41,313 nt of DNA from Alphaproteobacteria bacterium. GTDB taxonomy: Bacteria; Pseudomonadota; Alphaproteobacteria; Micavibrionales; Micavibrionaceae. The notes below the pieces were generated by a model. That model did no database searches. It was not told the origin of the DNA and saw nothing but the letters and a program-made list of their open reading frames with translations. The stretch spans positions 1-41,313 of the forward strand of contig JAGRKB010000033.1 of assembly GCA_020442425.1 (NCBI GenBank). The letters run 5' to 3'. Positions 24,354 to 33,131 of the stretch are shown here, piece after piece; within the stretch, counting starts at the first letter, position 1; each line of letters opens with the position of its first letter. The position numbers and the translations under genes were made by a program.

Positions 24354-25124
24354 TTAATAATAGACACGGGAAAGATAAAGCCCGTCTGGCGGGGCTGTTG
24401 GCCCACCCTTTTTGCGGTCGCAAGCTTCAAGGGCCTCTTTAACATCTTCAGCCACCCATTTTCCCTGCCCAACCAGCATCAAGGTTCCAACCATGTTGCG
24501 CACCTGATGATGAAGATAGGATTTTGCTTCGGTTAAAAAGCGAAGCTCCTGCCCGCCCGCTAAAAGAGGGATGACGTCTATATCTAGGCGATCAAGCGTT
24601 TTGAAAGGAGACTTGGCCTGACACTCGGCAGCGCGAAAGGTCGAAAAATCATGATGACCCAATAAATAATTCGCCCCTCTGCGCATCGCTTCAATATCCA
24701 AATCCCCCCAGACATGCCAAACCTGATGAAGGTCGTATGTTGGCGGCGCAGTTCTGTTGAGGATGCGATAAGTGTATAATTTATGCGTCGCATGAAAGCG
24801 CGCATGAAACTCTGTATCAACTTTTTCAGCAGAGATAATAGAAACGGCCTCATCTCGCAGATGAGCGTTGAGCGCTCTCATTAGGCCATGCCCATCCAGA
24901 TCACGATCACCATAATCGAGATCAAAATGCGCAACCTGACCGGAGGCATGAACGCCGGCATCCGTGCGCCCCGCAACATGCAATCGGCAGTCTTGCTGAC
25001 AGAAACGAGAAATGGCATCTTCAATGGCCTGTTGTACGGAAGGGATACCATCTTCTTGTCGTTGCCAACCGCAATAGCGCGTCCCCATATATTCGATAGT
25101 CAATTTCCAGCGTGTCATACTCAT
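24354..25124 (-). CDS. truA: tRNA pseudouridine(38-40) synthase TruA
   Basis: 256 residues. Makes pseudouridine at positions 38-40 of the anticodon arm. Marks: 'WKLTIEYMGTRYCGWQRQ', 'SVQQAIEDAI', the catalytic Asp in 'VAGRTDAGVHASGQVAHFD', 'HARFHATHKLYTYRI', 'FRAAECQAKSP' and 'SYLHHQVRNMVGTL'. The ATG at 25124 overlaps the fmt stop (ATGA), so the two are coupled; a second ATG two codons later is also possible. Convergent with dnaQ. Confidence 0.97.
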   Translation of the reverse strand: MSMTRWKLTIEYMGTRYCGWQRQEDGIPSVQQAIEDAISRFCQQDCRLHVAGRTDAGVHASGQVAHFDLDYGDRDLDGHGLMRALNAHLRDEAVSIISAEKVDTEFHARFHATHKLYTYRILNRTAPPTYDLHQVWHVWGDLDIEAMRRGANYLLGHHDFSTFRAAECQAKSPFKTLDRLDIDVIPLLAGGQELRFLTEAKSYLHHQVRNMVGTLMLVGQGKWVAEDVKEALEACDRKKGGPTAPPDGLYLSRVYY

Positions 25125-26080
25125 GATAGAATTTGACCAATCTTGAGTTTCTTTCCGTTAAGGGCATCGGCAAAGGCCATGGCCTTTGAACTTTCCGGCT
25201 GAATTTTTAAAATTTGAAAGACTGTATTATTTTGACAAACAACGTAACCTTCAGTGGATATAACTTCGCCGCAAGCACCAGTCGCGGCCACGGAAGTTAA
25301 TCCCCCTTCAATAATTTTAAAACGCTTGCCGGTTTCATCCAGTGTCCAGCACCCTGGCCATGGTGTAAAGGCACGAACCAAACGATCAATATAGTCGGCA
25401 TCCATAGAAGACCATGAAATATGCCCCTCTTCTTTCTGCAGCATCGGTGCATAGCAAGAAAGGGCATCATCCTGCATTTCGAGGGAAAGGGGTGTCCCGT
25501 CCAAGACCATCTCCAGAACATCTTCAATCATAGCAGACCCCAAAGCAGAAAGAGCATCATGAAGGCTTTGTCCCGTTGTTGTGGAATGAATAGGAAGTTC
25601 TCTTTTTAAAATCATGGCTCCGGTATCAAGCCCGACATCCATCTGCATAATGGTAACGCCGCTGGTTTTATCTCCGGCCAAAATAGCGCGTTGAATTGGT
25701 GCAGCCCCTCTCCAACGCGGTAAGATGGACGCATGTATATTCAAACACCCAAAGCGCGGCGCATCCAATACGGCTTTGGGAAGAATAAGGCCATAGGCCG
25801 CAACAACTGCAATATCAGCATGAAGCGCAGCAAATTCATTTACAGCTTCAGGGTCTTTCTTAAAAGAATGGGGAGTAAAAACAGGAATCTGATGATGGTC
25901 AGCAACTTGATGGACAGGAGACAATCGCAATTGCTGCCCACGCCCCGCAGGTCTCGGAGGTTGGGTGTAAACGGCAATAACATCCATTCTGGGATTGGCG
26001 ATGATATTTTCAAGAGCCGCCACCGAAAAATCCGGAGTGCCCATAAAAACAACGCGAAGTTTGTCTAAGGTCTTATTCAT
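25121..26080 (-). CDS. fmt: Methionyl-tRNA formyltransferase
   Basis: 319 residues. Formylates initiator Met-tRNA using 10-formyl-THF. Marks: 'RVVFMGTPDFSVAALENI', 'TQPPRPAGRGQQLRLSPV', 'AAYGLILP', the catalytic 'CLNIHASILPRWRGAAPIQRAI' (Asn-His), 'MDVGLDTGAM', and a C-terminal OB-like domain with 'RAFTPWPGCW'. In many bacteria def (peptide deformylase) precedes fmt; here the upstream gene is a pilin-like protein 17 bases away. Confidence 0.97.
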   Translation of the reverse strand: MNKTLDKLRVVFMGTPDFSVAALENIIANPRMDVIAVYTQPPRPAGRGQQLRLSPVHQVADHHQIPVFTPHSFKKDPEAVNEFAALHADIAVVAAYGLILPKAVLDAPRFGCLNIHASILPRWRGAAPIQRAILAGDKTSGVTIMQMDVGLDTGAMILKRELPIHSTTTGQSLHDALSALGSAMIEDVLEMVLDGTPLSLEMQDDALSCYAPMLQKEEGHISWSSMDADYIDRLVRAFTPWPGCWTLDETGKRFKIIEGGLTSVAATGACGEVISTEGYVVCQNNTVFQILKIQPESSKAMAFADALNGKKLKIGQILS

Positions 26081-26097
26081 AAGTCGAAGCTTATAAC

Positions 26098-26787
26098 CTA
26101 TCGGGCTAATAACACATAGTAATAATTATAAGAGGTCGGTAAGCACTCTACACAAGCCTGATACGCTGGGAGCTTTGAAAAGGTCGTATCGTCCAGCGGG
26201 TTGGGCGAGGCATCATCAAATGTGCCGTCAAAACGCTCGGTAAGTCCCCCGGCCACGCAGGACGGAGACCCTGCGGCATCGTCTTGAGGTTGGGTTCCGG
26301 CATCAAACCCAAGTTGGGCATTGATAATTTCACAAAATTGCTGCGAAACATTGGGAAGAACCGCAATCAAATCGGCTTTATCGGAGCCGACTTGAGGAAT
26401 TTGAGAAAATCCGAAAACCTCCCACCCACTTCCGTCATTAACACCACTTGGTGGCGTTCTGTAAGTGGCGCGCCCTCCTTCAAGACCAAAAACCTGATTT
26501 TCAGGGTTAGTAGTAATAACTCCATATTCGGAAGGGGCATCGGGATGGGCAAAACGTAAATCAGCTTCAGAAACTTTATTGTCCATCAGTATGCTAACGC
26601 CTCTTGCCATTTCTGCGGCATGACGTTGGACTTGCCCTGCTTTCAGAAGAAGATCTTCTTTGTCGATATTGTCTATCCCGCCCCCCACATTGCGGATAGC
26701 AGCTGTAAGTAATCCAACGAGGAAAATTCCGATCAGAACGTAAAAAATAATATTTCCGGCGCAATTTTTCTTTGAAATAAACGGCAT
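26098..26787 (-). CDS. Pilin-like single-helix protein, member of an unnamed paralogous family
   Basis: 229 residues. After a short basic head with one Cys, a single hydrophobic helix (about 12-31, NIIFYVLIGIFLVGLLTAAI) continues into a polar helix (LLLKAGQVQRHAAEMARGVS), the shape of type IV pilins or pseudopilins, but the classic processing site (G, then F, E at +5) is absent. The globular part has 'VFGLEGG', 'PPSGVNDGSGWEVFG', 'DLIAVLPNVSQQFCEIIN', further cysteines (SPSC, YQACVEC) and ends 'YYYVLLAR'. The protein encoded at 40531-41259 shares this order and the 'YYQVLLAR' ending. AGGAG lies 7 bases before the ATG. Role unknown; an envelope or secretion part is inferred. Confidence 0.75.
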   Translation of the reverse strand: MPFISKKNCAGNIIFYVLIGIFLVGLLTAAIRNVGGGIDNIDKEDLLLKAGQVQRHAAEMARGVSILMDNKVSEADLRFAHPDAPSEYGVITTNPENQVFGLEGGRATYRTPPSGVNDGSGWEVFGFSQIPQVGSDKADLIAVLPNVSQQFCEIINAQLGFDAGTQPQDDAAGSPSCVAGGLTERFDGTFDDASPNPLDDTTFSKLPAYQACVECLPTSYNYYYVLLAR

Positions 26788-26816
26788 GACAAACTCCTCT
26801 TAACTCAGCAATGATC

Positions 26817-28529
26817 TTAACGGGTTTGCGGAGCGATAGGAAGGCAATCTTTAAGTTTGGTCTTGAGATGCTTGCAGGCAGCAAGAGCTTCAGACTGCGT
26901 ATAGCCGGCTAGACGAGCGCGAAAAACCCATTTGGCATCCGTCGTACGAAGTGGAATGACAAGAGTTTTTCCTTTATTGAGATTTTTTGGCAAAACAGCC
27001 ATAGCATCATAAAGGGCTTTATTGGTGCTGGTTCGATCCTCAAAGGCCCCAATCTGGATTTGCCAATCAGGGATAGTGGCCGTTGAGGTAAGCAAACCAG
27101 GGGTTTGCGTATGACGCACAGCCTCTTGTGCCATTGTATAACGGGGAGAAACTGTCGCAGTATTCGCCGCATCTGCCGCGACGGTAACCGGCTGCTGTAC
27201 TGGAGCGAGTGATTTCATGGATGAAGTCATATGATCTGGCTTGGGTTCAGGCAGCACCAACCCTTTAAGGCTGTTTTTATCAGGTAAGGATGAAGCGGTT
27301 TCTTCCAAAGGCAATGATGTAATTTTGAGCGACTTCATCATCTGGTGACTTGAAGGGGTGACAGCCAGCTCTGGAATTTCCTCAGGTACAGGTAGATTTG
27401 GCTCGATAATTTTTGATTCAATAATTTTGGTTTCAACTATCTTGGTTTCGACCGCCGTCCCTATTTGTTCGGAAATAATAGGTGTATCCGCTGCTGGAGA
27501 AGTATTGACTTGCTGAATAGTCGGTTGAGAGTTTCTGAATATCAAAGGTTTTTGCAGTGGTTTTGGGGGCGGTAAGTCGGTATTGGGAAGAACTCTGGTC
27601 ATACGCCCATCGCCATAATATCCGACAGTTTTGATCTGATTGATTTTTTCAAATCCTCGATCCAGAAGATCAGCCATATGGCTATTACGGGATGCAGATG
27701 TACGACCCCCAAAAACAACACCGATCAGACGTGTATTCCCGCGTTTGGCAGAGGCAACAAGATTGAATCCTGATGCTGCAACATAGCCGGTTTTAATCCC
27801 GTCCATCCCATAATAGGTTTTCATCAGCTTGTTATGGCTGTTGTATCGTTTGCCGTCATATTGGTGACTGGATATCCCGAAAATTGGGTAATATTTCGGA
27901 TAAGTGTCAATAAGGTATTTGGCCAGTTTGGCCATATCCCGCGCAGTAGAAATTTGCCTGTAATCATGGAGTCCGGAGGCATTGACAAAATTCGTGCCGG
28001 TCATGCCAATACCTCTGGCTTTCAGATTCATCAGCTGAGCAAAACGTGTCTCAGATCCCCCAAGGTTTTCGGCAACAGTCACCGCAACATCATTGGCTGA
28101 TTTCGTTGAAAGAACGCGCAGAGCATCATAAACCGAAATGGATTGCTTGGGCTTTAGCCCGACTTTACTGGGAGGCATCGACGCACCAAAGCTTGAAGCT
28201 ACCAATCGGGATTTTTGTGTAATATTTTTATTATCCAAAGCATCAAAGACAAGAACCATCGTCATGATTTTGGTAAGCGATGCGGGGTGAAGCCTACGGT
28301 CTGCATTCTCTTGTGATAAAACCATACCGGTATCGGCATCAATCACAATTGAAGCATATTTCAGATTGGGCTCATTCTCCTGTTTTGATGCCGCAAATGA
28401 AATAGGCGCAGAAAGTAAAATAAAAGAAAGAAGTAAGACAAAAAGAATAACTCGAAGAGTTCCACACAAGAAAAGCTTATGGGAATAGGTATGGAAAAAA
28501 AAATGAAAACTTGTTGGCGATAAGATCAT
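26817..28529 (-). CDS. D-alanyl-D-alanine carboxypeptidase (S11 family) with C-terminal SPOR domain
   Basis: 570 residues from the ATG at 28529. Penicillin-binding protein of the DacA/DacF type that trims the terminal D-Ala from peptidoglycan stem peptides. Signal sequence with hydrophobic core 'VILFVLLLSFILLSAPISFA'; catalytic motifs 'SLTK' (serine nucleophile), 'SAND' and 'KTGY'; a long Pro/Ser/Glu-rich linker (about 300-470) and a terminal SPOR domain ('WQIQIGAFEDRTSTNKAL ... FRARLAGYTQSEALAACKHL') that binds denuded septal glycan, pointing to a division-site role. The head before the signal core is long; the true start may be a TTG 10 codons upstream or a later one. No ribosome binding site is seen. 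Confidence 0.93.
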   Translation of the reverse strand: MILSPTSFHFFFHTYSHKLFLCGTLRVILFVLLLSFILLSAPISFAASKQENEPNLKYASIVIDADTGMVLSQENADRRLHPASLTKIMTMVLVFDALDNKNITQKSRLVASSFGASMPPSKVGLKPKQSISVYDALRVLSTKSANDVAVTVAENLGGSETRFAQLMNLKARGIGMTGTNFVNASGLHDYRQISTARDMAKLAKYLIDTYPKYYPIFGISSHQYDGKRYNSHNKLMKTYYGMDGIKTGYVAASGFNLVASAKRGNTRLIGVVFGGRTSASRNSHMADLLDRGFEKINQIKTVGYYGDGRMTRVLPNTDLPPPKPLQKPLIFRNSQPTIQQVNTSPAADTPIISEQIGTAVETKIVETKIIESKIIEPNLPVPEEIPELAVTPSSHQMMKSLKITSLPLEETASSLPDKNSLKGLVLPEPKPDHMTSSMKSLAPVQQPVTVAADAANTATVSPRYTMAQEAVRHTQTPGLLTSTATIPDWQIQIGAFEDRTSTNKALYDAMAVLPKNLNKGKTLVIPLRTTDAKWVFRARLAGYTQSEALAACKHLKTKLKDCLPIAPQTR

Positions 28530-28696
28530 ATTCAACAGAGGTAATATTGCTGTGCCCAATAGAAGAACACTTGAGAATGAGTCTAAAGAACTTCCCCCAA
28601 ATTGTCTATGGCCAGTAAAAAAGAAACCGCAGCAAAATTATGTCTATTTAAAAATCCCTCACATGAATACTCATTTGTGCAGCGCAACGAAAAAGC

Positions 28697-28724
28697 TTGA
28701 CGGAGTTAATAAAAATGCTAAATT
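28697..28724 (+). promoter_or_regulatory. Probable promoter of the phasin gene
   Basis: TTGACG (28697-28702), 16-base spacer, TAAATT (28719-28724); transcription would start near 28731, about 120 bases before the phasin ATG. Confidence 0.4.
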
Positions 28725-28725
28725 A

Positions 28726-28826
28726 TTTGCGCAATGCAAAAAAGCTGCTAAACTACTTCAAGAAATTATATACCAATTAATCTTGAGCAACGTTCTAAAA
28801 ATTATATTTTGCATGCTAAAATGCAA
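28726..28826 (+). promoter_or_regulatory. Two TGCA-type inverted repeats upstream of the phasin gene (possible PhaR-like operators)
   Basis: TTTGC-N5-GCAAA at 28726-28740 overlaps the expected transcript start, and TTGCAT-N6-ATGCAA at 28809-28826 lies just before the ribosome binding site. Phasin genes are classically repressed by PhaR, which binds TGC/GCA inverted repeats; the link here is inferred from that. Confidence 0.4.
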
Positions 28827-28850
28827 TTTGGAAACTGATGGAGCAATATA

Positions 28851-29402
28851 ATGGCCACCAAAACCGAAAAAAAGAAACCCGCAAAGACTGCAGCAAAAAC
28901 GGCAAAGTCAAAACCGGCATCGGCAAAAGCGGCCTCAACTGTAATCCCTTTTTCCCCAATGGCGGCGGAAGCCTTACAGGCAATGAGTAAACAAACCCCG
29001 GAATTTAAAACTTATTATAGTGCAATGGAGACAGCAATGAGCAACTATAAAGACCAATACGAAAAAATGGCAGGAGATGCTTCAGCCGCAGTTAAGCAAA
29101 GCGTTGAGAGCTATGTTCAATTCGGAACAAGCATGATGAAAGGCTACGAAGCGATCCTGAAAACCTGCATGGAGATGGCTCAAGAGTCAGCTGAGCGTAA
29201 TTCTGCAGCCATGAAAAATCTGATGGCTTGCCGTACTTTAAATGAAGCGGCTGATGCTCAAAACAAACTGGTTCAGGCCAATGTGGATGAGGCAATGTCT
29301 GCCGCAACAAAAATTTCTGAAATGGCAATCAAAGTATGCACAGAGGCTTGTGAGCCTTTGAATGAGCAAATGACAAAATCCATGAGCAAAATGTCAGCAT
29401 AA
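28851..29402 (+). CDS. Phasin family protein
   Basis: 183 residues. Phasins coat polyhydroxyalkanoate granules. The N-terminus is a Lys/Ala-rich, probably disordered segment (ATKTEKKKPAKTAAKTAKSK), followed by a long amphipathic helix-rich phasin domain (about 45-175, 'YYSAMETAMSNYKDQYEKMA', 'SYVQFGTSMMKGYEAILKTC', 'LNEAADAQNKLVQANVDEAM'). GGAGC lies 7 bases before the ATG. A terminator follows. The order D,D-carboxypeptidase, phasin, clpS, clpA is found in other alphaproteobacteria. No PHA synthase gene is in the window. Confidence 0.88.
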   Translation: MATKTEKKKPAKTAAKTAKSKPASAKAASTVIPFSPMAAEALQAMSKQTPEFKTYYSAMETAMSNYKDQYEKMAGDASAAVKQSVESYVQFGTSMMKGYEAILKTCMEMAQESAERNSAAMKNLMACRTLNEAADAQNKLVQANVDEAMSAATKISEMAIKVCTEACEPLNEQMTKSMSKMSA

Positions 29403-29436
29403 TCTGCCGATAAGGGCCGATAAGGAATGACTTTTC

Positions 29437-29466
29437 AAAGCCCCCCAATCGGGGGCTTTAATATTG
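29437..29466 (+). terminator. Terminator after the phasin gene
   Basis: AAAGCCCCC (29437-29445) pairs with GGGGGCTTT (29451-29459) around CAATC, followed by AATATT. The T-run is mostly inside the stem, so efficiency is uncertain. Confidence 0.65.
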
Positions 29467-29491
29467 GGAAATGAAATGCTAAATAACAGCC

Positions 29492-29845
29492 ATGGACTAT
29501 TTGACCCCCATTCTTGGTAGCCAGGACGGAGATCCGGATTTTGACCCGAGCCATGAACATGGTCTGGCGCTAAAAACGCGCCCGAAGACCAAAAAACCGG
29601 CGATGTACAAAGTCCTCCTTCTCAATGATGACTACACTCCCATGGAATTTGTCGTTCATGTTCTGGAGCGCTTTTTCAACAAAACACGCGATGAAGCCAC
29701 GGATGTTATGCTACATGTCCACCGACGTGGCGTTGGGCTATGTGGCGTATACACATACGAAGTTGCTGAAACAAAAGTAACGCAGGTCATGGATTTCGCA
29801 CGCGCCAATGAACAGCCGCTTCAATGCACCATGGAAAAAGAATAG
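29492..29845 (+). CDS. clpS: ATP-dependent Clp protease adaptor ClpS
   Basis: 117 residues. Delivers N-degron proteins to ClpAP. The core is clear: '[24 protein letters not shown]' with the N-degron pocket residues, '[28 protein letters not shown]' and '[10 protein letters not shown]'. The first 38 residues are an extended N-terminal arm needed for ClpA handling. No ribosome binding site precedes the ATG at 29492; TAAATA ends 6 bases before it, so the mRNA may be leaderless. clpA follows with its own promoter. Confidence 0.96.
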   Translation: MDYLTPILGSQDGDPDFDPSHEHGLALKTRPKTKKPAMYKVLLLNDDYTPMEFVVHVLERFFNKTRDEATDVMLHVHRRGVGLCGVYTYEVAETKVTQVMDFARANEQPLQCTMEKE

Positions 29846-29909
29846 CCGCCACTGGTCATAATTCAATTTTTGGGCAGAAAAAATCTAGAATCATAGGCCA
29901 TCTTAACTT

Positions 29910-29938
29910 TTGCCAAACAAAAACTAGGCTAATATAGT
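29910..29938 (+). promoter_or_regulatory. Promoter of clpA
   Basis: TTGCCA (29910-29915), 17-base spacer, TATAGT (29933-29938), 24 bases before the clpA ATG, which has AAGGA at good distance. Confidence 0.6.
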
Positions 29939-29962
29939 AAAGCCAATACAAGGACAAACCTT

Positions 29963-32269
29963 ATGCTATCTCGTAATCTCGAACAAACCCTCCATAAAGC
30001 ACTGGCTGCCGCTTCTGATCGCCAGCACGAATTTGCAACATTGGAGCATCTTTTACTGTCACTGACGGTAGATCAGGATGCGCTAGCTGTTTTGCGCGCT
30101 TGCGGCGTCGATGCTGATGAAATGCGGGAACAGATCGAGACTTATCTGGATACGGATCTCATGTATCTCGTCAATCCTCATGTCTCGGAATCAAAACCGA
30201 CAACAGCCTTTCAACGTGTATTGCAAAGAGCAGCAATTCACGTCCAGTCTTCCGGTCGGGAAGAGGTGACGGGTGCTAACGTTTTGGTGGCCCTTTTCTC
30301 AGAACGGGAAAGCCATGCTGTCTATTTCTTGCAGCAGCATGACATGACCCGTTTTGATGCCGTGAACTATATCTCACACGGTATAGCCAAAGTGCCGTCA
30401 GGCGAAACATCAGAGCCAAAAAGAATTCCAAGCGGCACCGACGAAGGATCGGAAGAAGAGCAAATCCTGAAAACAGGAAAAGATGCTCTGGATGCCTACT
30501 GCGTTAACCTTAATGAAAAAGCAAAAAAAGGAAAAATAGACGTTCTGGTCGGGCGCGAGAAGGAAGTTGATCGCACCATTCAAATTCTATGCCGTCGTTC
30601 TAAAAATAACCCGCTTTATGTCGGAGACCCTGGCGTCGGAAAAACTGCCATAGCCGAAGGCCTAGCCAAGAAAATCGTAGACGGCGATGTGCCCGAAGTT
30701 TTGGAAGGATGCACAATTTTCTCGCTCGATATGGGCGCATTGCTGGCAGGTACGCGCTACCGTGGAGATTTTGAAGAACGTCTAAAATCAGTTCTGACCG
30801 AATTGCAATCTATGGATAACGTTGTCCTCTTTATCGATGAAATCCATACAATTGTCGGCGCTGGCGCAACAAGCGGCGGAGCCATGGACGCCTCCAATTT
30901 GCTGAAACCGGCTTTAGCAAACGGTTCGCTCCGTTGTGTTGGTTCAACCACCTATAAGGAATACAGAAATCAGTTTGAAAAAGATCGAGCCTTAGCAAGA
31001 CGCTTTCAAAAGATTGATGTCGAAGAGCCGTCTATCGATGATGCCATTCGTATCCTCAAAGGTCTAAAACCTTATTACGAAGAGCATCATAAAGTAAAAT
31101 ATACAACAGACGCTCTGAAGTCGGCAGTCGAGCTTTCCGCACGTTATATCGGAGACAGAAAGCTACCCGATAAAGCCATCGATATCATTGATGAAGTGGG
31201 TGCGGCTCAAATGTTGCTACCGGCATCAAAACGCAAAAAAACCATTTCGGCCAAGGATATTGAATCCGTTGTCGCAGCTATAGCGCGCATCCCGTCCAAA
31301 GCCGTCAGTAAAGACGACCGCGAGGTTTTGGCTTACCTTGAGCGCGATCTTAAAACTATGGTTTTTGATCAGGATAAAGCAATTACAGCCCTAACAGATG
31401 CCATAAAATTAGCGCGCGCAGGTTTGCGCGACCCCGAAAAGCCCATTGGTTGCTATCTCTTCTCTGGCCCGACAGGGGTAGGAAAAACCGAAGTGGCAAA
31501 ACAACTCGCAAAGACGCTGGGGATAGAATTAATTCGTTTTGATATGTCCGAATATATGGAACGTCATGCTGTCTCTCGTTTGATCGGGGCGCCCCCCGGT
31601 TATGTCGGTTATGAACAGGGTGGGTTGCTGACAGAAAAAATTGATCAGCATCCGCATTCGGTCCTGCTGCTGGATGAAATCGAAAAAGCGCATCCGGACT
31701 TGTTTAATATTTTGTTGCAGGTCATGGACTACGGCAAGTTGACGGATAACAACGGAAAATCTATTGATTGCCGAAACGTAATCCTCATCATGACCACCAA
31801 CGCAGGGGCAACGCAGCTTGCGAAGGCCCCGATTGGTTTTGAATCAACAAAACGTGTTGACGATGATCAGGAAGAAATAAAGCGCCTCTTTACTCCGGAA
31901 TTCCGAAACAGACTGGATGCCATTATTCCATTCGACCCTCTGACGCATAAAACAATTTTACGCGTCGTTGATAAATTCGTCATGCAACTGGAAGCTCAAT
32001 TATCGGATCGCCGAGTGGCTATCTCTCTGACGGATAAGGCCAGAGAAATCTTGGCAGAAACGGGATATGATCCGGTTATGGGCGCGCGGCCACTCGCTCG
32101 CGTTGTTCAGGAAAAAATCAAAAAACCATTAGCAGAAGAGCTTCTGTTTGGAGATCTGCGCAATGGTGGCTCAGTTGATGTTGATGCCAAAGGAAAAGAG
32201 CTGACCTTCAAGATTCATCCGGAAAAAAAGTCCCCCTCTAAAAAATCGGCTTCGGAAGAATCCGTGTAA
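29963..32269 (+). CDS. clpA: ATP-dependent Clp protease ATP-binding subunit ClpA
   Basis: 768 residues. Double AAA+ unfoldase working with ClpP. N domain ('[34 protein letters not shown]', the ClpS-binding face), D1 with Walker A '[15 protein letters not shown]' and Walker B '[15 protein letters not shown]', D2 with Walker A '[15 protein letters not shown]', '[27 protein letters not shown]' and Walker B '[12 protein letters not shown]'. The ClpP-docking loop is present as 'APIGFE'. There is no ClpB-type middle coiled coil, so it is ClpA. clpP is not in the window. Confidence 0.98.
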   Translation: MLSRNLEQTLHKALAAASDRQHEFATLEHLLLSLTVDQDALAVLRACGVDADEMREQIETYLDTDLMYLVNPHVSESKPTTAFQRVLQRAAIHVQSSGREEVTGANVLVALFSERESHAVYFLQQHDMTRFDAVNYISHGIAKVPSGETSEPKRIPSGTDEGSEEEQILKTGKDALDAYCVNLNEKAKKGKIDVLVGREKEVDRTIQILCRRSKNNPLYVGDPGVGKTAIAEGLAKKIVDGDVPEVLEGCTIFSLDMGALLAGTRYRGDFEERLKSVLTELQSMDNVVLFIDEIHTIVGAGATSGGAMDASNLLKPALANGSLRCVGSTTYKEYRNQFEKDRALARRFQKIDVEEPSIDDAIRILKGLKPYYEEHHKVKYTTDALKSAVELSARYIGDRKLPDKAIDIIDEVGAAQMLLPASKRKKTISAKDIESVVAAIARIPSKAVSKDDREVLAYLERDLKTMVFDQDKAITALTDAIKLARAGLRDPEKPIGCYLFSGPTGVGKTEVAKQLAKTLGIELIRFDMSEYMERHAVSRLIGAPPGYVGYEQGGLLTEKIDQHPHSVLLLDEIEKAHPDLFNILLQVMDYGKLTDNNGKSIDCRNVILIMTTNAGATQLAKAPIGFESTKRVDDDQEEIKRLFTPEFRNRLDAIIPFDPLTHKTILRVVDKFVMQLEAQLSDRRVAISLTDKAREILAETGYDPVMGARPLARVVQEKIKKPLAEELLFGDLRNGGSVDVDAKGKELTFKIHPEKKSPSKKSASEESV

Positions 32270-32333
32270 TAAACTCTGCTATTGAAGCCAAATTCCGGAT
32301 ACCGTATTCTATAAGGGCAGGAAAGAGGCGAAG

Positions 32334-32723
32334 ATGGAAGACCAACCCGTTATTTTGGTAGCAGACGATAACGACGAGGATCGTAAAATAATTGCGGACG
32401 CATTGAGGGAAGCGGGATTTAGCGTCATGCAGGCCATTGACGCAGGATCAGCCCGTAAAGTCGCCAATGAATATGAAGTTTCCTTTGCTTTTATAGACCA
32501 TTTTATGACCCCGTATGACGGCGTTGAGTTTGCGCGCTTCATGGCCATGGATGGAAAAGATATCCCGATGTATTTGGTAACCCACGAAGATGACAGCGAT
32601 CTGTTAACCGAATGTCTGCGTCTGGGATTTTTGGGTCTCATGAAAAAACCCGTTGATCCTCAACGGGTTGTCTCCATTGTAAGGCACATATTGTCTAGAC
32701 TCTCTCGAAATCAGGCAGATTAG
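32334..32723 (+). CDS. Single-domain response regulator (receiver only)
   Basis: 129 residues, one REC domain and nothing else. Acidic pocket 'VADDND' (D11, D12), phospho-acceptor D55 in 'FAFIDHFMTPYDG', switch Thr in 'LVTHEDD', and Lys in 'MKKPVDP'. The sequence after the Asp is slightly unusual (M-T-P instead of M-M-P). Such proteins work as phosphorelay shuttles or by protein contact; the partner kinase cannot be told. GAGGCG precedes the ATG. The 3' end overlaps the convergent 32695-33102 gene by 29 bases. Confidence 0.88.
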   Translation: MEDQPVILVADDNDEDRKIIADALREAGFSVMQAIDAGSARKVANEYEVSFAFIDHFMTPYDGVEFARFMAMDGKDIPMYLVTHEDDSDLLTECLRLGFLGLMKKPVDPQRVVSIVRHILSRLSRNQAD

Positions 32724-33102
32724 ACCCGAACGTAGAGCGTCCCTTGGCACAAAATTGGTATATATCAAGCTTCAAACTCTCCTGATCAGCGTGGGCAAGT
32801 CTTAAGTCTTCAACTTTTAGACCATGGTCTTGCATAAAATCATGGATACAACTGCGAACGCCATCTCCATCAAGCCTGCAGGCTTCTTGCAAGGCTTCGT
32901 CGCTAGCATTTCTATAGTGGGCGGATAGATAGGAGTAAGAAGGATCATTACTATTCAGGGCTGTTAATAAAAGAACCCGCCTTGCGATTTCTTGAGAAAG
33001 GCATCTTTTGGTGATGTCATCCTTTGCGCCTGGAACGGCGTTCTCCAAAGCCTCAAAAACAGCGAGTGTTGGCATTGTGTCTCTATAAATCATATGCTGC
33101 AT
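32695..33102 (-). CDS. Hypothetical protein (135 aa)
   Basis: Not recognised. An all-helical-looking, soluble protein with several Cys residues (KRCLS, EACRLDG, RSCIHDF, QFCAKG) and an acidic character. The ATG at 33102 is preceded by GGAGGG at good spacing, which supports a real gene. It lies 29 bases upstream-side of ridA's stop on the same strand, so it may be co-transcribed with the RidA-family gene. Its last 9 codons overlap the 3' end of the receiver gene on the other strand. Confidence 0.65.
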   Translation of the reverse strand: MQHMIYRDTMPTLAVFEALENAVPGAKDDITKRCLSQEIARRVLLLTALNSNDPSYSYLSAHYRNASDEALQEACRLDGDGVRSCIHDFMQDHGLKVEDLRLAHADQESLKLDIYQFCAKGRSTFGSNLPDFERV

Positions 33103-33131
33103 AATTATCCCTCCAATGGAATTCTGTAAAT

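Noticed and set aside
28552..28851. 99-codon plus-strand frame upstream of the phasin gene
   Set aside because: It begins with a GTG without ribosome binding site, runs through the phasin promoter and both inverted repeats, and has no protein-like pattern.
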